From Sciurus carolinensis (Eukaryota; Chordata; Mammalia; Rodentia; Sciuridae), in assembly GCF_902686445.1 (NCBI RefSeq), contig NC_062219.1, positions 144,690,057 to 144,754,056 on the forward strand: a stretch of DNA of 64,000 bases, read 5' to 3'. The translations under genes and the position numbers were made by a program. This document shows, piece by piece, positions 1 to 9,432 of the stretch (position 1 is the stretch's first letter; every line of letters begins with the position of its first letter). Under the pieces are notes generated by a model. The model was not told the origin of the DNA and ran no database searches. It saw only the letters and a list, made by a program, of their open reading frames with translations.

Positions 1-178
1 TATGCTGTGTTTATCCTATACATGGTGTCACCACCTAATCTCCACAGCAACCCAGTAAGCCGGATCCATTCTGTCCATTTTGCAGATGGGGAAACTGAGA
101 CTCGGAGCAATAAAGTGCAAAGGTCATGGTTTAGCAGGTCGTGGCATTGGAATTTGAAGGCAGGTCTGCAGAGCATCT
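1..178 (+). repeat. MIR SINE fragment
   Basis: Matches the 3' half of MIR: a run resembling 'cattttgcagatggggaaactg', then a degraded 'aggtcatggtttagcaggtcg' and a 'gaatttgaaggcaggtctg' end. MIR is an old tRNA-derived SINE shared by mammals. It is truncated by the window edge. Confidence 0.75.
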
Positions 179-976
179 GTCAGGTGGCAGGAGGCGCTGA
201 GAGCAGAGCTGCACGTCCTCAGCCACCCCCAGGTGCCTGTGTGGCGGGGTGACAGAGGGGCAGACCTTCATGTACAGTGACAGGTGAGGTTTGGAAGTGG
301 TGATGACAGCCCGGGGGCAAGGGGCACGTCGTGAGTCCCCCCTTTCTCTGGGAAAGGCACCACCGAGCCCCAAATGACTCTTCCCTCCGCAGCCCTGTTG
401 CTGCCACCTGCCGCTGTGGCCGACCTCGCGGAGGACTGTGGAAACCTCCTTCCGGAGGCCGGCCTTCCTCTGCTGGCCTGTGCGCGGCCCCGTGCTCAGG
501 GCTCCCCACAGCTCTGTGTCGGCTCCAGCAGCCTCCCTCCCCTTCCGGTCTCCGACTTGGGCACAATCCCTTGTCCAGCCCCGGACGGTTCCTGCCCCAG
601 GCTGAGCGCCCGCCCGCCTGAAGCCCCTCTGCCCGCCCGGGCCCCGTCGGCCTCTCCACGCACCCTCGGCCCTCACCGTCGCCCCTCTCCGACTGGTGGT
701 CACTTGCTTGTCTGTGTCCTCCAAGAGGTCACGTTCATGGCCGTGCTGCTGGCGCCGGCGTGGTGCCTGACCTGGGGAGGCGACTGATCCCTTTTTGTTT
801 TTCTTTTGGTGGATGCAGAGTCTGGTATCCGCGGGGTCCTGGAACCTCTCTGTCGTGGACACCCGGGGATGATTATCTATAAATGAATGAGCAGAGCTGT
901 GTGCCAGTGAGATTCTTAAGGATGCGGATGTTGGTGCCTGGTAATGCCAATTAATTAATTCATTCATTTATTTTTG
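179..976. other. GC-rich stretch without a recognised gene
   Basis: This stretch is GC-rich and carries scattered CpGs, mainly at 410-680. Long frames lie open on both strands (131-967 minus, 374-787 plus), which is expected of GC-rich DNA with few stop codons. I see no domain, exon boundary or repetitive element that I can name. It could be a small, weak CpG cluster or a decayed one. Confidence 0.4.
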
Positions 977-1154
977 GTTACTGGGGATTGAACTCAGGCA
1001 CACTCACCACTGAGCCACATCCCCAGCCCTGTTTTGTATTTTATTTACAGACAGGGTTTCACCCAGTTGTTTAGTGCCTCCCTGTTGCTGAGGCTGGCTT
1101 TGAACTTGCGGTCCTCCTGCCTCAGCCTCCCGAGCTGCCTGGCACCCGCCTGGC
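977..1154 (-). repeat. B1-dID SINE
   Basis: Reads on the plus strand as the reverse complement of the squirrel B1-dID. The ID-like part (about 980-1030, 'ggggattgaactcagg' to 'ccacatccccagccc') is followed by the T-rich linker and the B1 part ('gaggctggctttgaacttgcg', 'cctcagcctcccgag'). Confidence 0.85.
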
Positions 1155-1600
1155 AATGTCATGCATTTTTATTTTAAAATATCCATTTGAAAACTTATAA
1201 ATCATTTTCGGCTCATGGACTGTATGCCACCAGGTGGAAGGCTGGATTCGGGTCTCAGGCCACAGTGTGTAGTCGCCTGGTTTTAGAATTAATGACTGAT
1301 CTTTGTGGAGACGGGTGTGTCAATGGGTGAATGCCACATGACTTCTGAGTGGGTCAATAGACTAAGGCTCTAAGATGGGAATGCAAAGAAGGGACTCAGG
1401 GATCCTACCCAGACTCTCAGAGGAGCATCACCAAGAGTGACGTTAGGTCTACGTTTGGAGGAGAGTAGGTTTCCCAAGAGAGGCCGGGGGCGGGGGGGAC
1501 CCTCAGGCCATCAGGAGAAGGTCTGGGACAAAGGGCACAATTGTGTAACGTACTGAGCTGCTTAGACTAGCGGGCGCACAGGATGCAAGGTGGTGGTGCT
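1155..1600. other. No recognised feature
   Basis: Mixed-composition sequence with no supported gene, RNA or repeat. A short G-rich run lies near 1482-1500. Confidence 0.4.
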
Positions 1601-1709
1601 GCCAGTCACGGTGGTGCACTCCTGTGATCCCAGCAACTCCGGAGGCTGAGGCAGGAGGATTGCAAGTTGGAGGCCGGCCTTACCAACTCATCAAGACCCT
1701 GTCTCGGCC
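1601..1709 (+). repeat. B1-type SINE, 5' half only
   Basis: Contains the B1/7SL-derived run 'ggtggtgcactcctgtgatcc', 'ggaggctgaggcaggagg' and a terminal 'aagaccctgtctc'. No ID half is clear, so this is a monomeric B1 or a truncated B1-dID. Confidence 0.8.
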
Positions 1710-2474
1710 TGGTGGAGGAGCTGGGGTGGGATGGGGGATGAGACTGGAGACGATGGATCAGATTTTGTTTCAAGCCATCGAGCCTGACTCGATCTGCCAA
1801 GTGAGCCAACGGAAACCTGAACAGGGAAAGCACTCGGTGAACACAGTTTTGTAATAATAAGAATTTGGGGGCCTAAAAGATTAAAGAATACGTTGTACCA
1901 AAAGCAACTTAAGAAGTAAAAGGACCAGGACAGCCGAAGGCTTCTGTTGCTTGTCCGATCCTATTTTGTGATTGATCATCCTCCCGTACTCTTTTATACA
2001 CACAGGGATTTTTATCTGTGGAGAGAGATGTGCACAGAGGTGGACGTAATCCCACGCTTTCCACATGCTCTGCTGCTGGCTTATTTATTTAATGTCATGC
2101 TTTGGAGGCTCATTCACACTGGTACGTGTCATGTGAGTTTATTCATTTAACTGCTGCGGAAGAGCCCGTGGTACCAACAGATGGTGATTTATTTGTGCAG
2201 ATGAAGAGTTAGTCTGTCGGATTGTTTTGTCCACTTTTCACTTTGTTCTTTGGATGCACAGAAGTGTTACTTTTAGTGTGGTCTCTGCTCTAGAAGGAAA
2301 GTCCTTCTTACCTAAAGACTATAAAGACATCCGACGACATTTTCTTCTCAAAGTTACCAAATTTGTCCTCTCTGCTGTGAGGCAGGAATCTGATTTCCTT
2401 TTCCCTGCGTGGACGGGCAGCGGTTCCGGCACCTCTAGCTAATCGTCTGTGTTTCCCCCTTTATGGGCCAAAAT
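1710..2474. other. No recognised feature
   Basis: No repeat, RNA or exon recognised. The small frames at 1947-2150 and 2227-2442 are short, start arbitrarily and resemble nothing I know. Confidence 0.4.
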
Positions 2475-2800
2475 AAGGTCCCCACCCAGGTACTTAGGCT
2501 GCAGCTCTGACCCTGAGTGTCTCAGCGTGTGACCGTGTTTGGAGAGAGGGTTTTTAAAGACATGACCAAGGGGAGGCCCTGAGCCAATGGGACTGGTGTC
2601 CTTATCAGAAGATCAGAAGAGACCCGTCACAGAGAAAAGGTCATGTGAGGACAAGGAGAGGCGGTTATCTGAACCAAGGACGCCCTAGGAGGAACCAAAC
2701 AGGCCAACACCCGGATCTTAGACTTCCAGCCTCCAGAACGGTGAGAGAGACATTCCTGCTTTTAAGCTGCCCACTTTGGAATATGCTAAGGCAGCCCTCA
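2475..2800 (+). repeat. MaLR-type LTR (MLT1-like), plus orientation
   Basis: Shows the ordered landmarks of an old mammalian MaLR solo LTR: 'gtgaccgtgtttggagagagg', 'actggtgtccttatcag', 'catgtgaggacaagg', and 'gacttccagcctccagaac' near the 3' end. It has no coding capacity. Confidence 0.65.
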
Positions 2801-3184
2801 CAAGCGAACAGGGGGAGGCAGGTTCATGGACACTGTCTATGGTCCTAGGCCATTCTAAGCCTGTTGCTTTTCTCACGCTGAGCTCTGCTGCTTCATGGAT
2901 GCAAGATAACATTGCAGCTCCAGATATTGCGACTACGTTCCAAGGCAGGAGACAAGTGCAAGGTGAGAGAAGGGTGGGATGGCCGAGGCCTTTTTTTTCT
3001 TAATGGTGTTCCATTATTGGGAGAAAAAAGGTATTTTCTACAATTCCTGCTTTTCCAGGAGATTTCTCTTACAAACCTTTGGCCAGACCTGTCCTAGGTC
3101 GCTATTCCGGCTGCAAGGTAGGTTGGCGAGGGGCATATAGAAGCTTCCCTCCTCTGCAGTTTGAAGCAGATAAGAGGTAGACAG

Positions 3185-3455
3185 TGTTTTAGTCAAGTTG
3201 TCCATTGCTGTGACCAAAGGACTTGACAAGAAGAATTAGGAGAGGAAAACTGTCTTTGGTTCATGGTTTCAGAGGTCTGAGTCCACAGACGGCTGACTCT
3301 GTGACCCTGGGCCCAGGTGAGGCAGAACATCATGGTGGAAGTGTGTGGTGGAGGAAGGCAGATCAGGATATGGCACTGGGGACAAAATGTAGACCCCAAA
3401 GGCATGTTTCCAGCCACCTGCTTCTTCCCGCCATACCCTACAGTCACCAAAATCT
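3185..3455 (-). repeat. MaLR LTR, first part (split)
   Basis: Begins 'tgttttagtcaagttgtcc' and contains 'catggtttcagaggtctgag', 'gaggcagaacatcatggtgg' and 'gaccccaaaggcatg'. These belong to the reverse-strand reading of a rodent MaLR LTR. The match stops near 'cctacagtcacc' and resumes at about 4345, so the LTR is split by an insertion. Confidence 0.7.
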
Positions 3456-3500
3456 TGGTCCTTGTCTTGAAAGTCAATCTGACAATGAGGACAAGATTTT

Positions 3501-3707
3501 TTTTTTTTCCGATACCAGGGATTGAACCCATGGGTACTTAACCACCGAGCCATATCTCCAACCCTTTTTAGTATTTTATTTAGAGACAGGGTCTCATTGA
3601 GTTGCTTAGGGCCTCGATACGTTGCTGAGGCTGGCTTTGAACTTGCGATCCTCTGCCTCAACCTCCTGAGTCACTGGGGATACAGGTGTGCACCACCATG
3701 CTCAGCC
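3501..3707 (-). repeat. B1-dID SINE with perfect 14-bp target duplication
   Basis: A minus-oriented B1-dID starting with its poly-T. It is flanked by exact copies of GAGGACAAGATTTT at 3487-3500 and 3708-3721. The perfect duplication indicates L1-mediated insertion that is young compared with its host sequence. Confidence 0.93.
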
Positions 3708-4084
3708 GAGGACAAGATTTTGAGAAAAAGAAAAAAGAAGTTTTATTGCTTTGCTAGCAAAGGAGAAACAGAGAGGACTACTCCTGTCCCGGCGTCTTTG
3801 ATTCTGACATCAGGGAAGAGGAATTTTAAAGAGGCGTTTCAAAGGTACATTCTAGGTGTGCCCTTGTCAGAGGTCATAATTCTCTTGTGACCTTAAAAGA
3901 TGGCCATTTCTTAGGCCTCTGGTGGCATCCCTGAAGTCTGTGGAGTGTGTGTGCTTGCGGACAGATAACTTAACCCAGGATGGGAAGAGGGGTAATATTG
4001 CTTTCCTCAGGGTTAGGGAGCAGGAAAGAGAGAAGACAGAGGAAAACACACACACACAAATGTCCATTTTAAAATAAGCCACAG

Positions 4085-4282
4085 CCAGATATAAATAATC
4101 CCAGCGGCTCCGGAGGCTGAGACCGGAGGATCTCAAGTTCAAAGGCAGCCTCAGCAACAGCGAGGCGCTAAGCGACTCAGTGAGACCCTGTCTCTAAATA
4201 AACTGCAAAATAGGGCTGGGGATGTGGCTCAGTGGTTGAGGGCCCTTGAGTTCAATCCCCAGCACCCTCACCTCCCCCCCAA
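4085..4282 (+). repeat. B1-dID SINE with perfect 14-bp target duplication
   Basis: A plus-oriented B1-dID. The B1 half is 4085-4200 and the ID-like half begins at 'ggctggggatgtggctcag' (about 4214). Exact copies of AAAATAAGCCACAG flank it at 4071-4084 and 4283-4296. Confidence 0.93.
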
Positions 4283-4344
4283 AAAATAAGCCACAGTGGT
4301 AGGGCAGCCAGGATTAGACTCCAAGCAGGAAGTGGACCTGTTAG

Positions 4345-4495
4345 GCTACCTGCCTGCGTTACCACCCAGTTGATCCATCCGAGTGCGTTAATGCTGATGC
4401 GGTTAAGCCTCTCACAGCCCAATCATGTCATCTCTGAACTTTCTTGCATTGCTGCGCACATGAGCTTTGGTGGGACACCTCGTATCTGACAGTGG
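4345..4495 (-). repeat. MaLR LTR, second part (split)
   Basis: Continues the LTR interrupted at about 3455, with 'accacccagttgatcc', 'cccaatcatgtcatctctg' and 'cacatgagctttggtggg', then an imperfect end near 'cacctcgtatctgac'. Confidence 0.65.
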
Positions 4496-5014
4496 TTTTG
4501 AACTGGGCTGCCCGCAGCATCTGTTCCACGGGGAGTGCTGGGCGGAGGGGAGCAAGGACCCACCTTGCCTTTCCACTTTCCTGATGATCCATTTTGATTC
4601 AATAAGGTGATTGGAGGACCAAGGATTTCTTTCAAAATGTGGTTTAGGATATAGCTTTAGGACCGAAGTGTTAATATTTGTGGTATTTTGGGAGACCATA
4701 AGTGATCACATATGCTTTCCCTGATAACAAAAAATGCTGACTATGATGTCTCATTTCTTTGCTGCCTGATACCTAATTATATTCAGAAAAGCCAGCTTCT
4801 GGGCAGGATGCATATTAGAAAATCCAGCCGCCCACCCATCTTCCTACCTGAGCTCCTGCGCCTTTCTCCTAAGTACAGAGCGGAACAGCCCCTGAGAAGT
4901 GAGCTCTGAGTTCAGGCTCCTTCTGGGAATGGGAAAGTGTGCTGGGTTGTAGGCGTGGTGTTAGGGCTTCACATTTTGGAAGAAGTATTTCCCTCATCAC
5001 TTGACAGGGGATAA
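4496..5014. other. No recognised feature
   Basis: No repeat or exon recognised between the MaLR LTR and the ribosomal protein pseudogene. Confidence 0.4.
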
Positions 5015-5021
5015 AAGTAGC

Positions 5022-5026
5022 ATATA

Positions 5027-5042
<16 letters not shown>
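5022..5042. repeat. (TA)n microsatellite at a pseudogene tail
   Basis: A short alternating TA run between the target duplication at 5015-5025 and the poly-T (reverse-strand poly-A) of the RPLP0 pseudogene. It probably arose by slippage in the tail region. Confidence 0.85.
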
Positions 5043-5062
<20 letters not shown>

Positions 5063-6095
5063 CTTTTTTAAGAATAAGCCTTTATTTCTTTGTTTTGCAT
5101 ACAAAGCTGACCGAGTTGTTGCTTTTTGGTGATCAGTGGAAGAGACCAAATCCCATATCCTCATCTGAGTCTTCGGACTCTTCCTTGGCTTCAACTGTGG
5201 CTGGGGTCGCGGCAGCAGGAGCAGCAGTAGTAGCAGCAGCCACAAGTGCAGATGGATCAGCCAGGAAGGCCTTGACCTTCCCAGCAGGTGGGAAGGCGTG
5301 CACGGTCTCCACGGACAAAGCCAGGACCCTCTGGTACCCACGGATGATGGAATGGGCACTGACGCAACAGCTGGATAACCAATCTGCAGACAAACACCAG
5401 CAACGCTGAGGACGCCCTCAGGAAGCGAGCGTGCAGTCTCCCTGTGAGGTCTGCTCTGTGAGGCCGAGCACTTCAGGGCTGGAGAAGCTGCCATCGTCAA
5501 ACGCCTGCTGAGTGATCCGCCCAGAGGAGAAGGGGAGGTGTTCGGCATGTTCCACAGGGCGGCCTCGCTGGCTCCCACCGTCTCCGGTCTTCATCAGCTG
5601 CACGTCACTCAGGATTCCCGTGGTGCCCTGGAGATTTTAATGGTAACGCCTAAAGCCTGGAAGAAGGAAGTCTTCTGGGGCCCCCGACCAGTATTCTGGC
5701 TGGTGCAATGTCACCAGCACGGGCAGCAGCACGTCCCTGACCTCAGCGAGGTCCTCCTCGGTGAACACAAAGCCCACATTCCCCCTGACGTGAGGCAACA
5801 GTTCCTCCAGAGCCGGGCTGTTTTCCAGATGCCCTCGAATGTGTTCTCGCCCATCGGCACCACAGCCACCTTGGCGGGACCTGCGGATTTGCTGCATCCG
5901 CTTGGCGCCCACCTTGTCTGCTCCCACATGAAGCATTTTGGACAGTCATCCAAAAGCTGGATGATCTTAAGGAAGTAGCTGGACTTCCAGGTCGCCCTGC
6001 CTTCCCTGGCATCACGGCGATGCGCCAGGGACGGCCACCCAGGGTTTAAAGATGATGTCACTCTCCCGAGGACGCCTGGCAAGAGAAGGGCCTCA
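5026..6095 (-). pseudogene. RPLP0: RPLP0 processed pseudogene (60S acidic ribosomal protein P0)
   Basis: A dead, intronless retrocopy of the mRNA for P0, the stalk-base protein of the large ribosomal subunit. From right to left on the plus strand it shows the RPLP0 5' UTR (about 6013-6095, with the 'CTTTAAACCCTG' motif) and an ATG at 6012. A frame with '[18 protein letters not shown]' follows, then further blocks in shifted frames: '[18 protein letters not shown]', '[14 protein letters not shown]', '[17 protein letters not shown]', and the stalk tail '[15 protein letters not shown]' with stop near 5133. The 3' UTR has AATAAA (complement of 5081-5086) and a poly(A) tail (T-run 5043-5061). One base is lost just after the ATG, and several other frameshifts and a short internal deletion follow, so no P0 protein can be made. 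Near-matching target duplications AAGTAGCATAT (5015-5025) and AAGTTGCATAT (6095-6105) flank it. All RPLP0 introns are absent, as expected for L1-mediated retroposition. Confidence 0.96.
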
Positions 6096-6230
6096 AGTTG
6101 CATATTTTGAGTCCTTCCTGTGTCCCAGTCCTGTGTGTGCTCAAGTCAGGAGAGAAACTTAAAACACAACAAAATAAAACAGGCCCAGTGTTCCCTAGGA
6201 AAAGGGTCACTGTCTTGGGGCCCTTATCCA

Positions 6231-6345
6231 GTTCCTCTTTTTTTTTTTTTTTAATTTGAGACTGGAGGCTCATTAAGTTGCCCAGGCTGGCTTTGAACTT
6301 GCAACCCTCCCAAATAGCTGGGATTATAAGCAACCACGCTCTGTT
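6231..6345 (-). repeat. B1-type SINE, minus orientation
   Basis: A poly-T (6238-6254) is followed by 'gaggctcattaagttgccc', 'aggctggctttgaacttgc' and 'tagctgggattataagc'. It is flanked by GCCCTTATCCA at 6220-6230 and 6346-6356. Confidence 0.85.
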
Positions 6346-6356
6346 GCCCTTATCCA

Positions 6357-6513
6357 TGTTCTTTTTCCTCTTGTTGGTACTGGGGATTGAACGCAGCGGG
6401 GCTCAAGCACCGAGCCACATCCCCAGCCCACTTAGCCCATCTGATATTTTTATTCTGAGCCAGGGTCTTGCTAAGTTGCCGAGGCTGGCTTTGAACTTGC
6501 CATCCTCCTGTGT
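6357..6513 (-). repeat. B1-dID SINE, minus orientation, 5'-truncated B1 half
   Basis: ID-like part at about 6378-6430 ('ggtactggggattgaacgc' to 'ccacatccccagcccac'), then a shortened B1 part ending near 'gccatcctcctg'. It is followed by CCTTATCCA at 6514-6522, a third copy of the target sequence that flanks the neighbouring SINE. Confidence 0.85.
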
Positions 6514-6522
6514 CCTTATCCA

Positions 6523-7052
6523 TTCCCAAGAAGCCTTTAGAAACCTGCAGCAGAAACTTGCTCTGCCTGGTTCCCGGCATGTGGATGACCTCGGAAAGGC
6601 CCCTGCCTCCTCTTGCAGCCCCAGCCTAACCTGGTCGATGCCAGAAAAGCCAAAGAAGCCTGAGAGTCTCAAAAGACAGAGGAGGGAGATCCCGGGACAA
6701 CGGGAGGACGTGACCCGGTTGGAGAGAAACGTGAGTGTGACAGAAGAGGTTTGCGCTCAGCACTTGGGAGTCTGGGCGCAAGCTCTCTTTTCTTCCCGGC
6801 TTTGCTGCCCGGGGCAGGACCCAGCCTGCTTCTCGGGAGCTGCACTGCAGTGCGTGTCCTGTACTGCGACCCGGAGTGGGGGACGCTCGGAGGGCAAGCA
6901 GAGCCGGCTGACAGCTCCAGTACTGCGCCCCTCGCCCTCCTTCTCCTCCTCCCTGTTCTGGTTCAAGGGAAATTCACCTTGAAGAGCATCGCCCGGGATG
7001 GAGATCAGAAGCTGACCTGAGGGGAGGCTCATGCCGAGAGGGCCAAGTCCAA
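6523..7052. other. No recognised feature
   Basis: The frame 6278-6982 spans two SINEs and then unique GC-rich sequence, so it is not a gene. I recognise no repeat or exon here. Confidence 0.4.
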
Positions 7053-7055
7053 GTG

Positions 7056-7088
<33 letters not shown>

Positions 7089-7089
7089 A
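7053..7089. repeat. (TG)n microsatellite
   Basis: An alternating TG/GT run of about 37 bases with one interruption. Confidence 0.95.
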
Positions 7090-7164
7090 CAGGTCTGTGG
7101 TCAAGCTCAGATGATGCTTCAAGGGACTTGCTCTCTTGTCTTGGGCCACACACTTTCCTCATTT

Positions 7165-7307
7165 TTTTTAATTTTATGTTTGCAGTTGCAGATGGACACA
7201 AAGCTTTCATTTTATTCGTTTATTTTATGTGGTGCTGAGGGTCGAGCCCAGTGCCGCACACATGCTCGGCAAGCCCTCTGCCCCTGAGCTACGGCCCCAG
7301 CCCCACT
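7165..7307 (-). repeat. ID-type SINE with long A/T tail, minus orientation
   Basis: Reverse complement of a tRNA-Ala-derived SINE common in squirrels: 'cagatggacacaaagc', 'ttttatgtggtgctgaggg', 'acatgctcggcaagcc', 'ctgagctacggccccagcc'. The same family is seen at about 11107-11257 and 21440-21537. Confidence 0.82.
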
Positions 7308-7529
7308 TCTCCTTCTTACATCTGACAAGAGTCACACACATGGGACCTGGACTTTGACCCTTCCCACAAGACAGCATTTCCAGGCAGCAGAGGGGACAGT
7401 AAACTCCCAGGAGAAAAGGAACTCCCAGATGTATGAGGAGAAAGAGATGCAATGAACCCAGCAAGCCGCCCTGGCAGAGGGGAGACCTGGCACTCACCAA
7501 ACACCTCTGGGGTCACACATCAGGCCTTC

Positions 7530-7800
7530 CTGGCAGTTGGGTGGTTGGGCTGACTTGTTCTAGTGGGTAGAATGTGAGACAAGCGAGTTCTTCCTATTGT
7601 CCCCTTACTACTCTTGTGACCAACGATGAAGCACTCAAAGATGGTGGAGCTGCAGTAGGAAGCAGTTCGGGTCATGGATGCCAAAGAGCAAGGGAAGTTG
7701 TCTGACTGAGGGAGAAATAAAGCTGTGTTGTTTTAACCCCTGAAATTCCGAGGATCACTTGTCACTGCGGCACATCCTCACCTGTCCTAACCATTACATT
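7530..7800 (+). repeat. Old LTR-like repeat (MaLR-like), tentative
   Basis: The end of this stretch resembles the R/U5 part of old mammalian LTRs: 'gggagaaataaagctgtgttg' followed by 'aacccctgaaattccgagg' and 'cctgtcctaacca'. AATAAA lies at about 7715. The family assignment is uncertain. Confidence 0.35.
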
Positions 7801-8459
7801 ACTGTGAGATCCAGGAACGGTCACAGATGGAGAATTTGAAGCAAGCACAATAAAGAATCAAGAGATGGCCTGAAGCAGAGACAAGAAACTGTAAAGGAGA
7901 CCAGGCGGGAGACACTGATTATATTAAAAATACCGATTAAAATATACTTGACAGATGGGATATAAGTGAAAGAAAAAAAAAGTGAATAAATTTATATGCC
8001 AGGCCAGCCATAAAGAATGTTGCTGTTTTTACTTTCTCATCAACAGCAGTGAAGGCACTATTTTCTGTGATAAATATGGTAAGTTTATAGATGAAGAATC
8101 AATTAGTTGACTGTCACATCACCTCAGGAAACACTCCTAGAAGGTAAATTTCTCCTTCGGTCTAGTGAAATACTAGAATTTCAGAGAAAATGAATGAGAG
8201 GTGAGCAATTTGCTCCAGAGCACTGGAAAAGTTACAGTGGACTAGAACTCAATTCTCTTTAAAATGAAGATAAGGGTCAAGTGAAAGAAAAAAATGTGAA
8301 TAAATGTATATACCAGCTCTGAGAGCATTACTATTACCTCGCAACAGCAGTAGTTGCCTTATTTTATGTTACAAATGTAGTATGTGGTTAATTAGAAAGT
8401 ATAAAATTGTGTAAAGAAGAAAAACTAATCAAGAGTGATGGCAATTAACATTGCTCTTA
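7801..8459. other. A/T-rich stretch with no recognised feature
   Basis: No gene. Similar runs 'aagtgaaagaaaaaa...gtgaataaat.tatat' recur near 7966 and 8280 with related downstream sequence, which suggests an old internal duplication or two copies of one repeat. Confidence 0.35.
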
Positions 8460-8740
8460 GCTTTGGTAAATTTCTGTTTTCTTTTTCATTGAGATACTTT
8501 CCAGAACATATTTGGATATCTAATTTTATATTTTGCCATTTATCCTTAACATTATAAAATAAGCATCTCGTGATTTTATGGCCTTCTTAACATAATATTA
8601 AATGGCTGCATAATATTTTATTAAGAATGGTAGTTTATTTAACTATTCTTTTGTTAACCATTTGGACTGTTTCCAGGTTTTCCCTATAATAACAGGAATG
8701 TAACAAACATCTTTATGAGTAAAAATTGTTTTTGTATTAC
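8460..8740 (-). repeat. Ancient L1 3' region
   Basis: Landmarks of the reverse-strand 3' region of old L1 copies: 'ggctgcataatattttatt', 'ttaaccatttggactgtttcc' and a degenerate 'aataacaggaatgtaac'. Heavily diverged. Confidence 0.5.
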
Positions 8741-8769
8741 AGATTACTAAGCTAAAGAACACAAACATT

Positions 8770-8884
8770 TGTGGGGCACAGTAGCACATATCTGTAGTTT
8801 TAGTTACTTGGGGGGCTGAGACAGGGGGATTGCAAGTTCAAGGCCAGCCTGGGCAACTTACCTAGATCCTGTCTCAAAATGAAA
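8770..8884 (+). repeat. B1-dID SINE, left (B1) half, split
   Basis: B1 half with 'ggggctgagacagggggat', 'caaggccagcctgggcaac' and 'agatcctgtctcaaaatga'. The matching ID-like half is not adjacent but lies at 9433-9545, beyond an L1 insertion. Confidence 0.75.
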
Positions 8885-9432
8885 AGGAGGATGATATTCT
8901 CCAGCTCCATCCATTTACCTGCAAATGTCATAATTTTATTCTTCTTTATGACTGAATAATATTCCATTGTGTATATATACTGCAATTTCTTTATCCATTC
9001 ATCTATTGAAGGGCATCTAGGTTGGTTCCACAATCTTGCTATTGTGAATTGAGCTGCTATGAACATTGATGTGGCTGCATCACTGTAGTATGCTGATTTT
9101 AAGTCCTGTGAGTATAAACTGAGGAGTGGGATAGCTGGGTCAAATGGTAGGTCTATTCCAAGTTTTCTAAGGAATCTCCACACTGCTTTCCAGAGTGACT
9201 GCACCAATTTGCAACCCTGAAGGATGGATTGTACCAAGGAAAATGAGAGGTGGGGTTGGGGTGGGGAGAGGAAAAAAATAATAGAATGAGACAAACATCA
9301 CTACCCTATGTACATGTGTGATTATGCAAATGGTGTGACTCTACTTTGTGTACTACCAGAGAAACGATAGTTGTACCCTATTTGTGTACAATGAATCAAA
9401 ATAAAAAAAAAATAAAAAAAATAAAAACTAGG
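8885..9432 (+). mobile_element. 5'-inverted (twin-primed) L1 insertion
   Basis: Two abutting L1 pieces in opposite orientation. 8885-9220 reads on the minus strand as the end of ORF2, with '[17 protein letters not shown]', '[10 protein letters not shown]' and 'CPSIDEWIKKLQYIYTMEYY' in frame. 9221-9432 reads on the plus strand as the rodent L1 3' UTR ('gacaaacatcactaccc', 'aatggtgtgactctacttt', 'gtgtacaatgaatcaaaat') and ends in an A-rich tail. The UTR piece is what follows ORF2 in an intact L1, so this is one insertion whose 5' part was inverted. It is far too truncated to move or make ORF2 protein. Confidence 0.85.

Larger units (their letters stand above)
3456..4344. mobile_element. Unclassified insert inside a MaLR LTR
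   Basis: About 0.89 kb separates the two parts of the MaLR LTR. Removing the two SINEs and their duplicated targets leaves about 460 bases that I cannot assign. The left part has an A-rich then T-rich start near 3722-3750 ('ttttattgctttgctagc'), a possible reverse-strand polyadenylation region of a solo LTR. No coding frame is convincing. Boundaries are inferred from where the MaLR match breaks. Confidence 0.4.

Noticed and set aside
131..967. 278-codon minus frame
   Set aside because: The frame overlaps others in different phases in GC-rich DNA. It starts next to a SINE and ends in a MIR, and has no domain.
5133..5393. Independent small protein ending in GFGLFH
   Set aside because: It is the last fragment of the frameshifted RPLP0 pseudogene.
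6278..6982. 234-codon plus frame
   Set aside because: The first third is translated SINE sequence and the rest has no recognisable domain.
8800..9294. 164-codon minus frame as a gene
   Set aside because: It is the ORF2 C-terminal end of a truncated, inverted L1 joined to a SINE.
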